Counted from the stretch's first letter, positions 32,001 through 41,129 are shown. The stretch: 64,000 bases of DNA from Streptomyces diastatochromogenes (GCF_002242805.1 NZ_MCGQ01000023.1:186421-250420), one strand, 5' to 3'. The notes: a model not told the origin generated them from the letters alone. Numbers and translations: made by a program.

Positions 32001-34586
32001 ATGGTGGAGCAGTCCTCAGAGGTCCATATATCCGGGTCGGACAAAGCAGTCGCCGCCAGGCAGAGCGGTTCCGGCCCGACGAGGACAGATACCGAGAAAA
32101 GGCTCGCGGGCATTCTGGCCGACGTCTCGTGCGTCGAACAGGTTCCGCTCGACAGCCACTTCTTCACCGATCTCGGTGCCAATTCCTTGGTGATGGCCCA
32201 GTTCTGTGCGCGGGTCAGGAAAATACCGGATCTGCCGTCGGCGTCCATGAAGGACATCTACCGGCACCCCACGATCCGGAGCCTGACAGCGGCTCTCGCG
32301 GAAGCCACTCCCGCTCCCGCCGCTTCATCGCAACCGGCGCCACCGCCGGCACAGCCGACAACGACGGCGACACGCAGACCGAACCATGTACTCTGCGGGG
32401 CGTTCCAGCTGCTGTTTTTCCTGGCATACTCCCTGGTCGCCGGTTTTGCCACCGCCCGGGGTTACGAGTGGATAGCCGCCGGCTCGGGCCTGGTCCACAT
32501 CTATCTGCGGTCCCTGTTCTTCGGGGGTATCGGGTTCGTGGCCCTGTGCATGTTCCCGGTCTTCGCCAAATGGATCCTCATAGGCCGCTGGAAACCGACG
32601 GAGATCCCTGTCTGGAGTCTGGCCTATCTGCGCTTCTGGTTCGTGAAGGTGCTGCTCCACGGCAATCCGATGATTCTCTTCGCCGGCAATCCGCTGTATG
32701 TGCTCTACCTTCGGGCACTCGGCGCGCACATCGGCAAGGGAGTCACGATCCTCTCCCACTCCGTCCCGGTCTGCACCGACCTGCTCACGATCGGCGACGG
32801 TGCGGTGATCCGCAAGGAGTCGTTCTTCCTCGGCTACCGAGCCCACGCCGGTCGTATCCAGACCGGCCGGGTCACGCTCGGCCGCGAGGTGTTCATCGGG
32901 GAGAAGACCGTCCTCGACATCGACACGTCGATGGGCGACGGAGCCCAACTGGGGCACTCGTCCGCCCTGTACCGCGGCCAGGCGGTGCCGGACGGTGAGC
33001 ACTGGCACGGGACCCCGGCCCTGCCCACGGAGATCGACTACGTCAGGGTCGCGCCGGCGAAGTGCGGTACCTTGCGCCGGACCTGGTTCGGCCTCGCCAG
33101 CCTGCTCCAGCTGTTCTTCCTGTACATACCGCTGGCCGTCGGCGGGCTGTACATGCTGTTCAACGCGGTCCCGGCGATCGGCAAGCGACTCGGCCCGGAC
33201 ACGGGTTCACTCTCCTGGTCGGAACTGATCTCCGACTCGCTGTCCCTGTCCCTCGTCCTGTTCCTCGGCTTCCTGGTCCTGGGCCTCGCCGCCCTGTTCA
33301 CCGTGCCGCGTCTGGTGAGTCTGGCCGTCAAGCCCGACCGGGTCTATCCGCTCTACGGATTCCACTACGCGCTGCACCAGGCGACGTCGCGCATGACGAA
33401 CATCAAGTTCTTCAAGTGGCTCTTCGGTGACAGCTCCTACATCGTGTACTACCTGCACGCGCTCGGATACGACCTGTCCCGCGTCGAGCAGACCGGGTCG
33501 AACTTCGGTACCGAGGTGCAGCACGAGACCCCGTATCTGGTCTCCGTCGGCAGCGGCACGATGGTGGCCGACGGGCTCTCCATCGTGAACGCGGACTTCT
33601 CCAGTACGTCGTTCCGGGTGTCCCGGGCATCGATCGGACCGCACAACTTCCTCGGGAACAACATCGCCTATCCCACGGGCGGCAGGACGGGTGACAACTG
33701 CCTGCTCGCGACGAAGGTGATGATTCCCCTCGACGGTGAGGTCCGCGAAGGCGTAGGGCTCCTCGGCTCGCCCTGCTTCGAGATTCCCCGGTCGGTGGAG
33801 CGCGACTCCCGGTTCGACGACCTCAGGACCGGAGACACGTTCCGAGACCGTCTCGCCGCGAAGAACCATTACAACCTCCGCTCGATGGTCCTCCACCTGT
33901 TCGCGAGATGGCTGCACACCTTTGTGCTCACGGCATTCGGACTTGCTTCCGTCGACCTCTACGGCGTGCTCGGCCACGTGGTGATCGCCACCTATCTGGC
34001 ACTCACGCTCGGGTTCTCCACCCTCTACTACGTCCTGCTGGAACGCTGCATCACCAGATTCCGTGCGCTGCGCCCCCAGTTGTGCTCCATTTACGACCCC
34101 TACTTCTGGTGGCACGAGCGCCTGTGGAAGGTGCCGGACCAGTACCTCAACATCTTCAACGGAACCCCGTTCAAGAGCCTGGTCTGGCGGCTGCTGGGCG
34201 TACGCATCGGCAGCAGGGTGCTGGACGACGGCTGCTACCTGACGGAGCGGTCCCTCACCACCATCGGCGACGACTGCACCCTCAACGCCGGGAGCAAGAT
34301 CCAGTGCCACTCGCAGGAGGACGGCACCTTCAAGTCCGACGGCACCACGCTCGGCGCCGGCTGCACGCTGGGCATCGGCGCCCATGTGCACTACGGCGTG
34401 ACGATGGGCGACGGCGCCGTGCTGGCACCCGACTCCTTCCTCATGAAGGGCGAGGAGGTCCCCGCACGCGCACGGTGGGGCGGCAACCCCGCCGTGGACA
34501 TGCCGGATGCCGCCGAACAGCTCAGCGGCAGCGACCGGACGACATCACCCTCTTCGGCCGACGCCCCCGCGGCGACCCTGAGTTGA
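32001..34586 (+). CDS. Pls-like membrane synthetase lacking an A domain (T + 6 TM + 3 LbH domains)
   Basis: 861 aa; ATG chosen because GGGAG lies five bases before it. Carrier domain about residues 25-95 with phosphopantetheine Ser62 in LGANSLVMAQ. Then TM1-2 (AFQLLFFLAYSLVAGFA; FFGGIGFVALCMFPVFA), a left-handed beta-helix domain (IGKGVTILSHSVPVCTDLLT), TM3-4, a second hexapeptide domain (SIGPHNFLGNNIAYPTGGR), TM5-6, and a third (RIGSRVLDDGCYLTERSLTT; THxLGAGCTLGIGAHVHYG-like turns). This is the layout of epsilon-poly-L-lysine synthetase after its A domain, where the tandem domains are thought to join amino acids. Here adenylation must come in trans, most simply from the NRPS encoded 13 bp downstream. 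Confidence 0.88.
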   Translation: MVEQSSEVHISGSDKAVAARQSGSGPTRTDTEKRLAGILADVSCVEQVPLDSHFFTDLGANSLVMAQFCARVRKIPDLPSASMKDIYRHPTIRSLTAALAEATPAPAASSQPAPPPAQPTTTATRRPNHVLCGAFQLLFFLAYSLVAGFATARGYEWIAAGSGLVHIYLRSLFFGGIGFVALCMFPVFAKWILIGRWKPTEIPVWSLAYLRFWFVKVLLHGNPMILFAGNPLYVLYLRALGAHIGKGVTILSHSVPVCTDLLTIGDGAVIRKESFFLGYRAHAGRIQTGRVTLGREVFIGEKTVLDIDTSMGDGAQLGHSSALYRGQAVPDGEHWHGTPALPTEIDYVRVAPAKCGTLRRTWFGLASLLQLFFLYIPLAVGGLYMLFNAVPAIGKRLGPDTGSLSWSELISDSLSLSLVLFLGFLVLGLAALFTVPRLVSLAVKPDRVYPLYGFHYALHQATSRMTNIKFFKWLFGDSSYIVYYLHALGYDLSRVEQTGSNFGTEVQHETPYLVSVGSGTMVADGLSIVNADFSSTSFRVSRASIGPHNFLGNNIAYPTGGRTGDNCLLATKVMIPLDGEVREGVGLLGSPCFEIPRSVERDSRFDDLRTGDTFRDRLAAKNHYNLRSMVLHLFARWLHTFVLTAFGLASVDLYGVLGHVVIATYLALTLGFSTLYYVLLERCITRFRALRPQLCSIYDPYFWWHERLWKVPDQYLNIFNGTPFKSLVWRLLGVRIGSRVLDDGCYLTERSLTTIGDDCTLNAGSKIQCHSQEDGTFKSDGTTLGAGCTLGIGAHVHYGVTMGDGAVLAPDSFLMKGEEVPARARWGGNPAVDMPDAAEQLSGSDRTTSPSSADAPAATLS

Positions 34587-34599
34587 GGAAGGCCATTCG

Positions 34600-37500
34600 A
34601 TGGAAACGCACCTGGAAGCGGACCGGGAGTTCTGGAGCCGCGTGCTGACCGCCGGCGGTACCACCACGGTGCCACGCTGGGTTCGGGAGCCGGCTCCCGG
34701 AGCGGCCGAGCACGAGGTGTCGGTGCCGGACGACGTGGCGGACGCCGCCCGTGGGCTGGTGCGGCAGCTGGGCGTACCGGTCAGCGCGCTGCTGCTGGCC
34801 GCGCACGCCAAGGTGCTGGCCGCGCTCTCCGGCGAGCAGGACGTGGTGACGGGGTACGCCGCCGGGGTGCGGGGCGAGCCGCTGCCCTGCCGGCTGACGG
34901 TTCCCCCCGGGTCCTGGCGCGCACTGGTCGCGGCCGCTCAGCACGCCGAGGCGGAGCTGCTGGCGCACCGGGAGTTCCCGGTGGACGAGCTGCGCCGGGA
35001 GCTGGAGGTGGTGGAGCCGTCGTACGAGGTCGTGTTCGGTCCCCGGGGCGGGGCCGAGAACACGGTGGCCGACGACGGAGTCCTGCATGTGCACTGGTCC
35101 GACCGGGACGGGCGGCTGAGGCTGCGGCTCCGGTACCGTACCGACGTCCTGGACGCCACGAGTGCGGCCCGGATCGCCGGCTATCACCTGACGGCGCTGC
35201 GGCTGATGACGGCCGACGTGGACGCCGAGCACGCGCGACAGAGTCTGCTGTCCGCCGACGAAGTGCAGGAACAGCTGGAAGAGCTGGCCGGGCCCCGCCG
35301 GGTGCTGCCCGACGCGCGGGCGCACGAACTGTTCGAACAGCGGGTACGGGCGCATCCGGAAGCGGTGGCGGCCGTGTGCGGCGAGCAGCAGTGGACGTAC
35401 GGAGAACTCAACGCGCGCGCGAACCGGTTGGCGCGGGCGCTGCTGACGCGGGGGCTGGGCCGGGAAGACGTGGTGGCCGTGGTCACCGAACGCCATCTCG
35501 ACTGGATGGCCGCGACCCTGGCGGTGTTCAAGGCGGGCGGCGCCTACCTGCCGATCGAGCCGCACTTCCCCGCCGACCGTGTCGCGGCGACGCTGTCGCG
35601 CGCGGGGTGCCGGCTGGTCCTGACCGAGTCCGGCAGCGCCCACACCCTCGACCAGGCCCTGGCCACCCTGCCCGGGGTCGAGAAGCTGCTGATCGAGGGG
35701 GCGTACGCGGAAGGGCACGCCGAGGGTGACGTCGGAGTGCGGGTCGACGCCGGTCAGCTGGCCTACATCTACTTCACGTCCGGCTCCACCGGCGAGCCGA
35801 AGGGGGCGATGTGCGAGCACGCGGGCATGCTCAACCATCTCCACGCCAAGATCGACGACTTGGGGATCGGCGAGGGCAGTGTGGTGGCACAGACCGCCCC
35901 GCAGTGCTTCGACATCTCGCTGTGGCAGCTGGTGTCCTCGCTGCTGGTGGGCGGGCGGACGCTGCTGGTCGGCCAGGACGTGATCGTGGACGTGGAGCGG
36001 TTCGTGGACACGCTGGTCCGCGGCCGGGCCGGTGTGGCGCAGGTGGTGCCCTCCTATCTGGAGGTCGTGGTCTCGTATCTGGAGCGGCACCCGCGCGAGT
36101 TGCCGGACCTGCGCTGTGTGTCGGTGACCGGTGAGGCACTGAAACGGGAGCTGGTCCAGCGGTGGTTCGCGCTCCAGCCGGGGATCAGGCTGGTCAACGC
36201 CTATGGGCTGACCGAGACCTCGGACGACACCAACCACGAGGTCATGGACGCGGTCCCGGAGCGGGTTCTGCTGGGGCGTGCGGTCAACAACGTAAACGTC
36301 CATGTCGTGGACGAGCATCTGTCGCTGGTGCCGCTGGGCGCCCCGGGACTGATCGCCTTCTCCGGTGTCTGCGTGGGCCGTGGGTACGTCAACGATCCCG
36401 AGCGGACCCGTGAGGCCTATCGCGAGGACCCGTTCCGTCCGGGTGAGCGGCTCTACCTCGGGGGTGACTGGGGGCGCTGGCACCCGGGCGGCAAGCTGGA
36501 GTTCCTCGGCCGCCGGGACAACCAGGTCAAGATCCGAGGCTTCCGCATCGAGATCGGCGAGATCGAGAACGCCCTGCTGCGGGTGGCCGGGGTGCGGGAC
36601 GGTGCGGTGGTCGTCGCCGAGCGGGCCGGCCGGAGCAAGCATCTGATCGCCTTCTACACGGGCCGGCGCCTGGACGCGGACCGGCTGCGCGAGGCGCTGG
36701 GTGCGGTACTGCCCGGCTACATGATCCCCTCGGCCTTCCACTGGCAGGCCGGCCTGCCGCTGACCGCCAACGGCAAGATCGACCGGAAGGCGCTCACCGC
36801 CCTGGCCACGCAGCCGGAACCCTCCGTGGCCGGCGCGGACGAGAGCGTCCCGCTCACCCCGACCGAGCGGAGGCTGGCGACCGCCTGGGCGGAACTGCTG
36901 GGCGTCCCCGAGCACCGGATCGGCCGCGAGGACCACTTCTTCGACGCCGGGGGCACCTCCCTGACGGCGGTCAAACTCACCATCGCACTGGACCGCGCGG
37001 TGTCCCTCAAGGACATCACCCGGCACCCGGTACTCGCCGACCTGGCCGCCCTCCTCGACGGCACGCCCCGGCCCCACCCGGAGCTGCTCCAGCCCCTGTC
37101 GGCAGCGGGCGGTACGCCTCGGTGCGCGCTGGTGTGCTTCCCCTACGCGGGCGGCAACGCGGTCAACTACCAGCCGATGGCGAGCGCGTTGGCGGGCCAC
37201 GGCATGGCGGTCCTCGCGGTGGACCTGCCCGGTCACGACCTGGCGTCCCACCCGGAGCCGTTCGCGTCGATCGCGCAGGTGGCGGAGCGGGTCGCCGCCG
37301 AGATCACCGCGCGCGGCCTGACCCGGGTCGTGCTCTGGGGCCACTCGTCGGGCACCGCACCGGCGTTGGAGACGGCCAGGAGACTCCAGGAGCAGGGTGT
37401 GGACGTGCCGCGCGTGTTCCTCGGCGCGCAGCTGCTCGGCACCGCCGCCGACCGGCACGCCGCCGTCGGCGAACTGACGAGCCGGAGCAACGCGGAGATC

Positions 37501-37854
37501 GCCGCGCGGCTCACCTCGGACAGCGGCTACACGGAACTCGCGGAACTGAACGCGCAGCACGCCGAGCACATCGGCGCCGCCTACCGGCACGACTGTGTGT
37601 CCGCGCACCGCTATTTCTGCGCCGCGCTGGACGGGCCGCCGCCGGTGAAGCTGTCCGCGCCGGTCTCGGTGGTCGTCGCCGCCGACGATCCGCACACGGC
37701 CGGCCACGCCCACCACTACCGGGACTGGCTGCTCCTGGCCGAGCACGTGGACCTGCACGAGCTGGCCGACGGCGGCCACTACTTCACTCGCACCCGTCCG
37801 GCCGAGGCAGCACAGGCCGTCCTGGGTGTCGTGGCCCCGCTGGCCTCCAACTGA
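34600..37854 (+). CDS. NRPS module: partial C - A - T - TE
   Basis: 1084 aa. Residues 1-235 resemble only the C-terminal lobe of a condensation domain (REFWSRVLTAGG, VPVSALLLAAHAKVLAALSGE); no HHxxxDG is present. Adenylation domain about 250-740: YFTSGSTGEPKG, FDISLWQLV, NAYGLTETSDDTNHE, GDWGRWHPGGKLEFLGRRDNQ, KIRGFRIE, NGKID. Aligning to GrsA gives pocket residues D-I-W-Q-S-T-A-D-D, whose acids suit a basic amino acid such as Dap. Carrier about 755-830 with Ser in DAGGTSLTA. Thioesterase about 845-1080, GHSSG nucleophile elbow and GGHYF His. GAGGAAGG precedes the ATG. Likely activates the monomer for the Pls-like partner. Confidence 0.9.
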   Translation: METHLEADREFWSRVLTAGGTTTVPRWVREPAPGAAEHEVSVPDDVADAARGLVRQLGVPVSALLLAAHAKVLAALSGEQDVVTGYAAGVRGEPLPCRLTVPPGSWRALVAAAQHAEAELLAHREFPVDELRRELEVVEPSYEVVFGPRGGAENTVADDGVLHVHWSDRDGRLRLRLRYRTDVLDATSAARIAGYHLTALRLMTADVDAEHARQSLLSADEVQEQLEELAGPRRVLPDARAHELFEQRVRAHPEAVAAVCGEQQWTYGELNARANRLARALLTRGLGREDVVAVVTERHLDWMAATLAVFKAGGAYLPIEPHFPADRVAATLSRAGCRLVLTESGSAHTLDQALATLPGVEKLLIEGAYAEGHAEGDVGVRVDAGQLAYIYFTSGSTGEPKGAMCEHAGMLNHLHAKIDDLGIGEGSVVAQTAPQCFDISLWQLVSSLLVGGRTLLVGQDVIVDVERFVDTLVRGRAGVAQVVPSYLEVVVSYLERHPRELPDLRCVSVTGEALKRELVQRWFALQPGIRLVNAYGLTETSDDTNHEVMDAVPERVLLGRAVNNVNVHVVDEHLSLVPLGAPGLIAFSGVCVGRGYVNDPERTREAYREDPFRPGERLYLGGDWGRWHPGGKLEFLGRRDNQVKIRGFRIEIGEIENALLRVAGVRDGAVVVAERAGRSKHLIAFYTGRRLDADRLREALGAVLPGYMIPSAFHWQAGLPLTANGKIDRKALTALATQPEPSVAGADESVPLTPTERRLATAWAELLGVPEHRIGREDHFFDAGGTSLTAVKLTIALDRAVSLKDITRHPVLADLAALLDGTPRPHPELLQPLSAAGGTPRCALVCFPYAGGNAVNYQPMASALAGHGMAVLAVDLPGHDLASHPEPFASIAQVAERVAAEITARGLTRVVLWGHSSGTAPALETARRLQEQGVDVPRVFLGAQLLGTAADRHAAVGELTSRSNAEIAARLTSDSGYTELAELNAQHAEHIGAAYRHDCVSAHRYFCAALDGPPPVKLSAPVSVVVAADDPHTAGHAHHYRDWLLLAEHVDLHELADGGHYFTRTRPAEAAQAVLGVVAPLASN

Positions 37855-37896
37855 GCCGCGCGGCGCCTCAAGACGGGCAACCGAAGGGAAACCGAG

Positions 37897-38901
37897 ATGT
37901 CGTCCTCACCTCTGGCAGCACCGCTCGACGTGGAGCTGCGGCCGGACAGACCCGCGATCCTGCACGTCGATTCCCCCGGTGACGCGGCGAGTTGGGCGGC
38001 CGAGCACCGCGAGTCGCTGCGTGCGCAGGTCACCGAGCACGGGGCCCTCCTCGTCCGCGGCCTGGCGCTGCGGGACGCGTCCCGGACCGGTGCCGTCTTC
38101 GCCGGGCTCGCCGGAGCTCTCATGCCGGAGCGGGAGGCCTTCGCCCCCCGTGAGGCGTACGGCCCAGGGCTGTACTCCTCCACGACCTGGCCGGCCAACC
38201 AGCCGATGTGCATGCACCACGAGTTGAGCTACCGGCTGGAGGTTCCCGGCCTGATGCTGTTCGCGTGTCTGACCGCGCCCGGCGAGGGCGGGGCGACCGC
38301 GGTGGCCGACGCGGAACAGGTGCTCCAGGCACTGCCCACCAAGCTGACGGAACGGTTCGAGCAGGAGGGCTGGCTGCTGACCCGCGCCTACAACGACGAG
38401 ATCGGGGCCTCCCTGACGGAGTCGTTCGGCACCGAGGACCACACCGAGATCGAGCAGTACTGCCGCGCCCACGGCATCGACTTCGCCTGGCAGCCCGACG
38501 GCTCCCTGCGCACCGAGCAGCGCCGCAGCGCGATCGTGCGGCACCCGCTCACCGGCAGGCGCTGCTGGTTCAACCAGATCGCCTTCCTCAACGAGTGGAC
38601 GCTGGCCCCGGAGGTGCGCGAGTACCTGGTGGACGTCTACGGGGCGGACGGGCTGCCGTTCAACACCCGCTACGGAGACGGCACCCCGATCGGCGAGGAC
38701 GTCGTCCAGCTGCTCAACACCACCTACGAAGAGCACACCCGACGCGAGCCCTGGCAGGCCGGTGACCTGATGCTCGTCGACAACCTGCGCACCGCCCACA
38801 GCAGAGAGCCCTTCACCGGAGAGCGGCAGGTACTGGTCGGCATGGCCGAGCCCCGCCGCCTGGCCGACTGCTGGCCGACCTCGGAGGCGAGCGAGCGATG
38901 A
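37897..38901 (+). CDS. TauD/TfdA-family 2-oxoglutarate oxygenase (SyrP/VioC-like)
   Basis: 334 aa. Double-stranded beta-helix iron enzyme: HxE metal motif in MCMHHELSYRLEVPG near residue 107, distal His in VDNLRTAHSREPF, and Arg in GERQVLVGM. The HxE variant, in place of HxD, is shared with amino-acid hydroxylases of NRPS pathways such as SyrP, VioC and AsnO. It would hydroxylate a free or carrier-bound amino acid using oxygen and 2-oxoglutarate. It lies between the NRPS and the Dap genes, and its stop overlaps the sbnB-like start. Substrate not proven. Confidence 0.87.
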   Translation: MSSSPLAAPLDVELRPDRPAILHVDSPGDAASWAAEHRESLRAQVTEHGALLVRGLALRDASRTGAVFAGLAGALMPEREAFAPREAYGPGLYSSTTWPANQPMCMHHELSYRLEVPGLMLFACLTAPGEGGATAVADAEQVLQALPTKLTERFEQEGWLLTRAYNDEIGASLTESFGTEDHTEIEQYCRAHGIDFAWQPDGSLRTEQRRSAIVRHPLTGRRCWFNQIAFLNEWTLAPEVREYLVDVYGADGLPFNTRYGDGTPIGEDVVQLLNTTYEEHTRREPWQAGDLMLVDNLRTAHSREPFTGERQVLVGMAEPRRLADCWPTSEASER

Positions 38902-39968
38902 CCCAACTGCTGTCCAGCGCCACCCAGCGGACCCTCCCTCACGGGGTCGCGGTGCCGACGTTCGCGGTGATCACCGGTACACAGGTGCAACAGGCGCTCA
39001 GCGGGCGCGAGAAGCAGATCGTGGACCTGGTCGAGGCCACCTACAGGCTGCACGGCGCCGGCGACTCGGTCAACCCGCCCTCCTACTTCCTGCGCTTCCC
39101 CGACCGGCCCACCGCGCGGATCATCGCGCTGCCCGCCTCCATCGGGGGTTCGGTGCAGGTGGACGGGCTGAAGTGGGTCTCCAGCTTTCCGGAGAACGTG
39201 AGTGCCGGGCTGCCCCGGGCCTCCGCGGTCCTCATCCTCAACGACCACGACACGGGCTATCCGTTCGCCTGTCTCGAAAGCTCCATCATCAGCGCGACCC
39301 GCACCGCGGCGTCCGCCGCGCTGGCCGCCGACTGGCTCAGCCGCAACCGGCCGCGCCCCACCCGGATCGGCTTCTTCGGGACCGGGCTGATCGCCCGCTA
39401 CATCCACACCTTCCTGGCCGGCACCGACTGGATGTTCGACACGATCGGCGTGCACGACCTGTCCGTCGAGAGCACCACCGGATTCTGCGGCTACCTGCGG
39501 GAGGCCGGCACCACCGCCGAGGTCGTCGTCCACGACAGCGCCGAGGACCTCATCCGCTCCAGCGACCTCGTGGTCTTCGCCACCATCGCCGGCGAGCCCC
39601 ATGTCACCTCGCCGGCCTGGTTCGACCACAACCCGCTGGTCCTGCACATCTCCCTGCGCGACCTCTCCCCCGAGGTCCTGCTCGCCTCCGCGAACTTCGT
39701 GGACGACGTCGACCACTGCCTGAAGGCCGACACGTCCCCCCACCTGGTCGAACAGCGCACCGGCAACCGCGACTTCCTGAACGGCACGCTCAACGACGTG
39801 ATGCTCGGACGAGCCGCCCCGCCGCACGACCGCCCAGTGATCTTCTCCCCCTTCGGACTCGGCGTGCTCGATCTCGCCGTCGGCAAGTTCGTCTACGACG
39901 AAGCAGCCGGGGCGGGCAACCTCCGCCTCATCGACGACTTCTTCCACGACCTGCGCCGATACGGCTGA
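38898..39968 (+). CDS. sbnB: SbnB-like N-(2-amino-2-carboxyethyl)-L-glutamate dehydrogenase
   Basis: 356 aa of the ornithine cyclodeaminase/mu-crystallin family, with the length and N-terminus of SbnB proteins. Substrate region NPPSYFLRFPDRPTARIIALPA, then GGSVQVDGLKWVSSFPENV (catalytic Lys), and the Rossmann motif RIGFFGTGLIARYIHTFLAG. In Staphylococcus SbnB oxidises the ACEGA intermediate with NAD to 2,3-diaminopropionate and 2-oxoglutarate. The ATG lies within the oxygenase stop (ATGA). Together with the SbnA-like gene this is a complete Dap pathway from O-phosphoserine and glutamate. Confidence 0.9.
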   Translation: MTQLLSSATQRTLPHGVAVPTFAVITGTQVQQALSGREKQIVDLVEATYRLHGAGDSVNPPSYFLRFPDRPTARIIALPASIGGSVQVDGLKWVSSFPENVSAGLPRASAVLILNDHDTGYPFACLESSIISATRTAASAALAADWLSRNRPRPTRIGFFGTGLIARYIHTFLAGTDWMFDTIGVHDLSVESTTGFCGYLREAGTTAEVVVHDSAEDLIRSSDLVVFATIAGEPHVTSPAWFDHNPLVLHISLRDLSPEVLLASANFVDDVDHCLKADTSPHLVEQRTGNRDFLNGTLNDVMLGRAAPPHDRPVIFSPFGLGVLDLAVGKFVYDEAAGAGNLRLIDDFFHDLRRYG

Positions 39969-40004
39969 GGCCGTTGCCCTGAGCTCTGGCACCAGGAGGA
40001 CCAC

Positions 40005-41030
40005 GTGCCCGTAATTTCCGCTCCCCATGACTTCAACGAAGGCAGTCTCTTCGTCGACCTCGGGTCGATCTTCGGATGCCCCCTCTACCTGAAGTGCGAA
40101 GGCTTCAACTTCGCCGGCTCGATCAAGCTGAAGGCCGCGAACGAGATGGTGGAGAGCGCCGAGCGCGACGGAATCCTGACGCCGGATTCCATCCTCGTCG
40201 AGTCGTCCTCCGGGAACCTGGGCGTGGCGCTCAGCATGATCGCCGCGAGCAAGGGCTACCGGTTCCTGTGTGTGACGGACTCCCGTTGCAACCTGTCGAC
40301 CCGACTGCTGATGGAGGCGCTCGGCAGCCAGGTGCACGTCGTGGCCGACCTGGACGCGAACGGCGGCTTCCTGGGCACCCGGATCGAGTACGTCCGCGCA
40401 CTGGTCGCGTCCGACAACCGGTACGTGTGGCTCAGCCAGTACACCAACGCGGGCAACTGGCGGGCGCACTACCGTACGACCGCACCGGAGATCGCCAGTC
40501 ACTTCCCGCGCCTGGACGTGCTGTTCGTCGGGGCGGGCACCGCCGGGACCCTGATGGGCTGCGCGCGCTACTTCCGGCAGTGGCACCGGCCGGTGCGGAT
40601 CGTCGCCATCGACAGCGTCGGCTCGGTGGCCTTCGGCGGCAAACCGGGCCGCCGGATGATCCCCGGCCTGGGCATGAGCATGGTTCCCCCGCTGCTCGAC
40701 GAGTCCTTCGTGGACGAGGTGATCCCGGTGGAGGAGGCCGACACCATCCGTACCTGTCACCGCATGGCCAGACGCGGCTTCCTGTTCGGCGGCTCCACGG
40801 GGACGGTGGTCAGCGGCGCGACGGACTGGCTGTCCCGGCACAACACACACGGCCTCACCGCGGTCGCCATCGCACCCGACCTCGGCGAGCGCTACCTCGA
40901 CACCATCTACCAGACCAACTGGCTGCAGGACCTCTACGGCGACCACATACTCGACGACGAGCAGATGATCGCCCTGCCCCGCAAGACCAAGCCCACCTCC
41001 GAGGCCCCGGACCACCGAACGGGACCGTAA
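40005..41030 (+). CDS. sbnA: SbnA-like N-(2-amino-2-carboxyethyl)-L-glutamate synthase
   Basis: 341 aa PLP enzyme of cysteine-synthase fold. Schiff-base Lys41 in FAGSIKLKAANEM; Asn loop VESSSGNLGVALSMIAASKG; PLP phosphate loop VGAGTAGTLMGCARYF. SbnA replaces the phosphate of O-phospho-L-serine with glutamate to give ACEGA, the substrate of SbnB. The GTG follows AGGAGGA by six bases. Last gene of the five-gene operon; the C-terminus is charged and variable. An ordinary cysteine synthase is unlikely given the SbnB partner. Confidence 0.9.
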   Translation: MPVISAPHDFNEGSLFVDLGSIFGCPLYLKCEGFNFAGSIKLKAANEMVESAERDGILTPDSILVESSSGNLGVALSMIAASKGYRFLCVTDSRCNLSTRLLMEALGSQVHVVADLDANGGFLGTRIEYVRALVASDNRYVWLSQYTNAGNWRAHYRTTAPEIASHFPRLDVLFVGAGTAGTLMGCARYFRQWHRPVRIVAIDSVGSVAFGGKPGRRMIPGLGMSMVPPLLDESFVDEVIPVEEADTIRTCHRMARRGFLFGGSTGTVVSGATDWLSRHNTHGLTAVAIAPDLGERYLDTIYQTNWLQDLYGDHILDDEQMIALPRKTKPTSEAPDHRTGP

Positions 41031-41055
41031 CGGCGGATCCCGGTCGCCTCTCACA

Positions 41056-41129
41056 GTGAACGCACAGCTCGTGTTCCTCCTCTTGCACAGCGACACCCCC
41101 CAAAGGAGAGGAACACGCTGTGCGTTCAC
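41056..41129 (+). promoter_or_regulatory. Long hairpin sequestering the RBS and start of the deiminase gene
   Basis: Left arm 41056-41085 (GTGAACGCACAGC then GTGTTCCTC) pairs with right arm 41101-41129 (GAGGAACAC, GCTGTGCGTTCAC) with a few bulges. The right arm contains the AAAGGAGAGG ribosome site and the GTG start at 41120, so the folded RNA would hide translation initiation. It could also stop transcription from the upstream operon. Confidence 0.7.

Noticed and set aside
37897..41030. Staphyloferrin B-type siderophore cluster because of sbnA/sbnB
   Set aside because: No IucA/IucC-type NIS synthetase, citrate synthase or siderophore transporter genes are nearby; the partners are NRPS and Pls-like.
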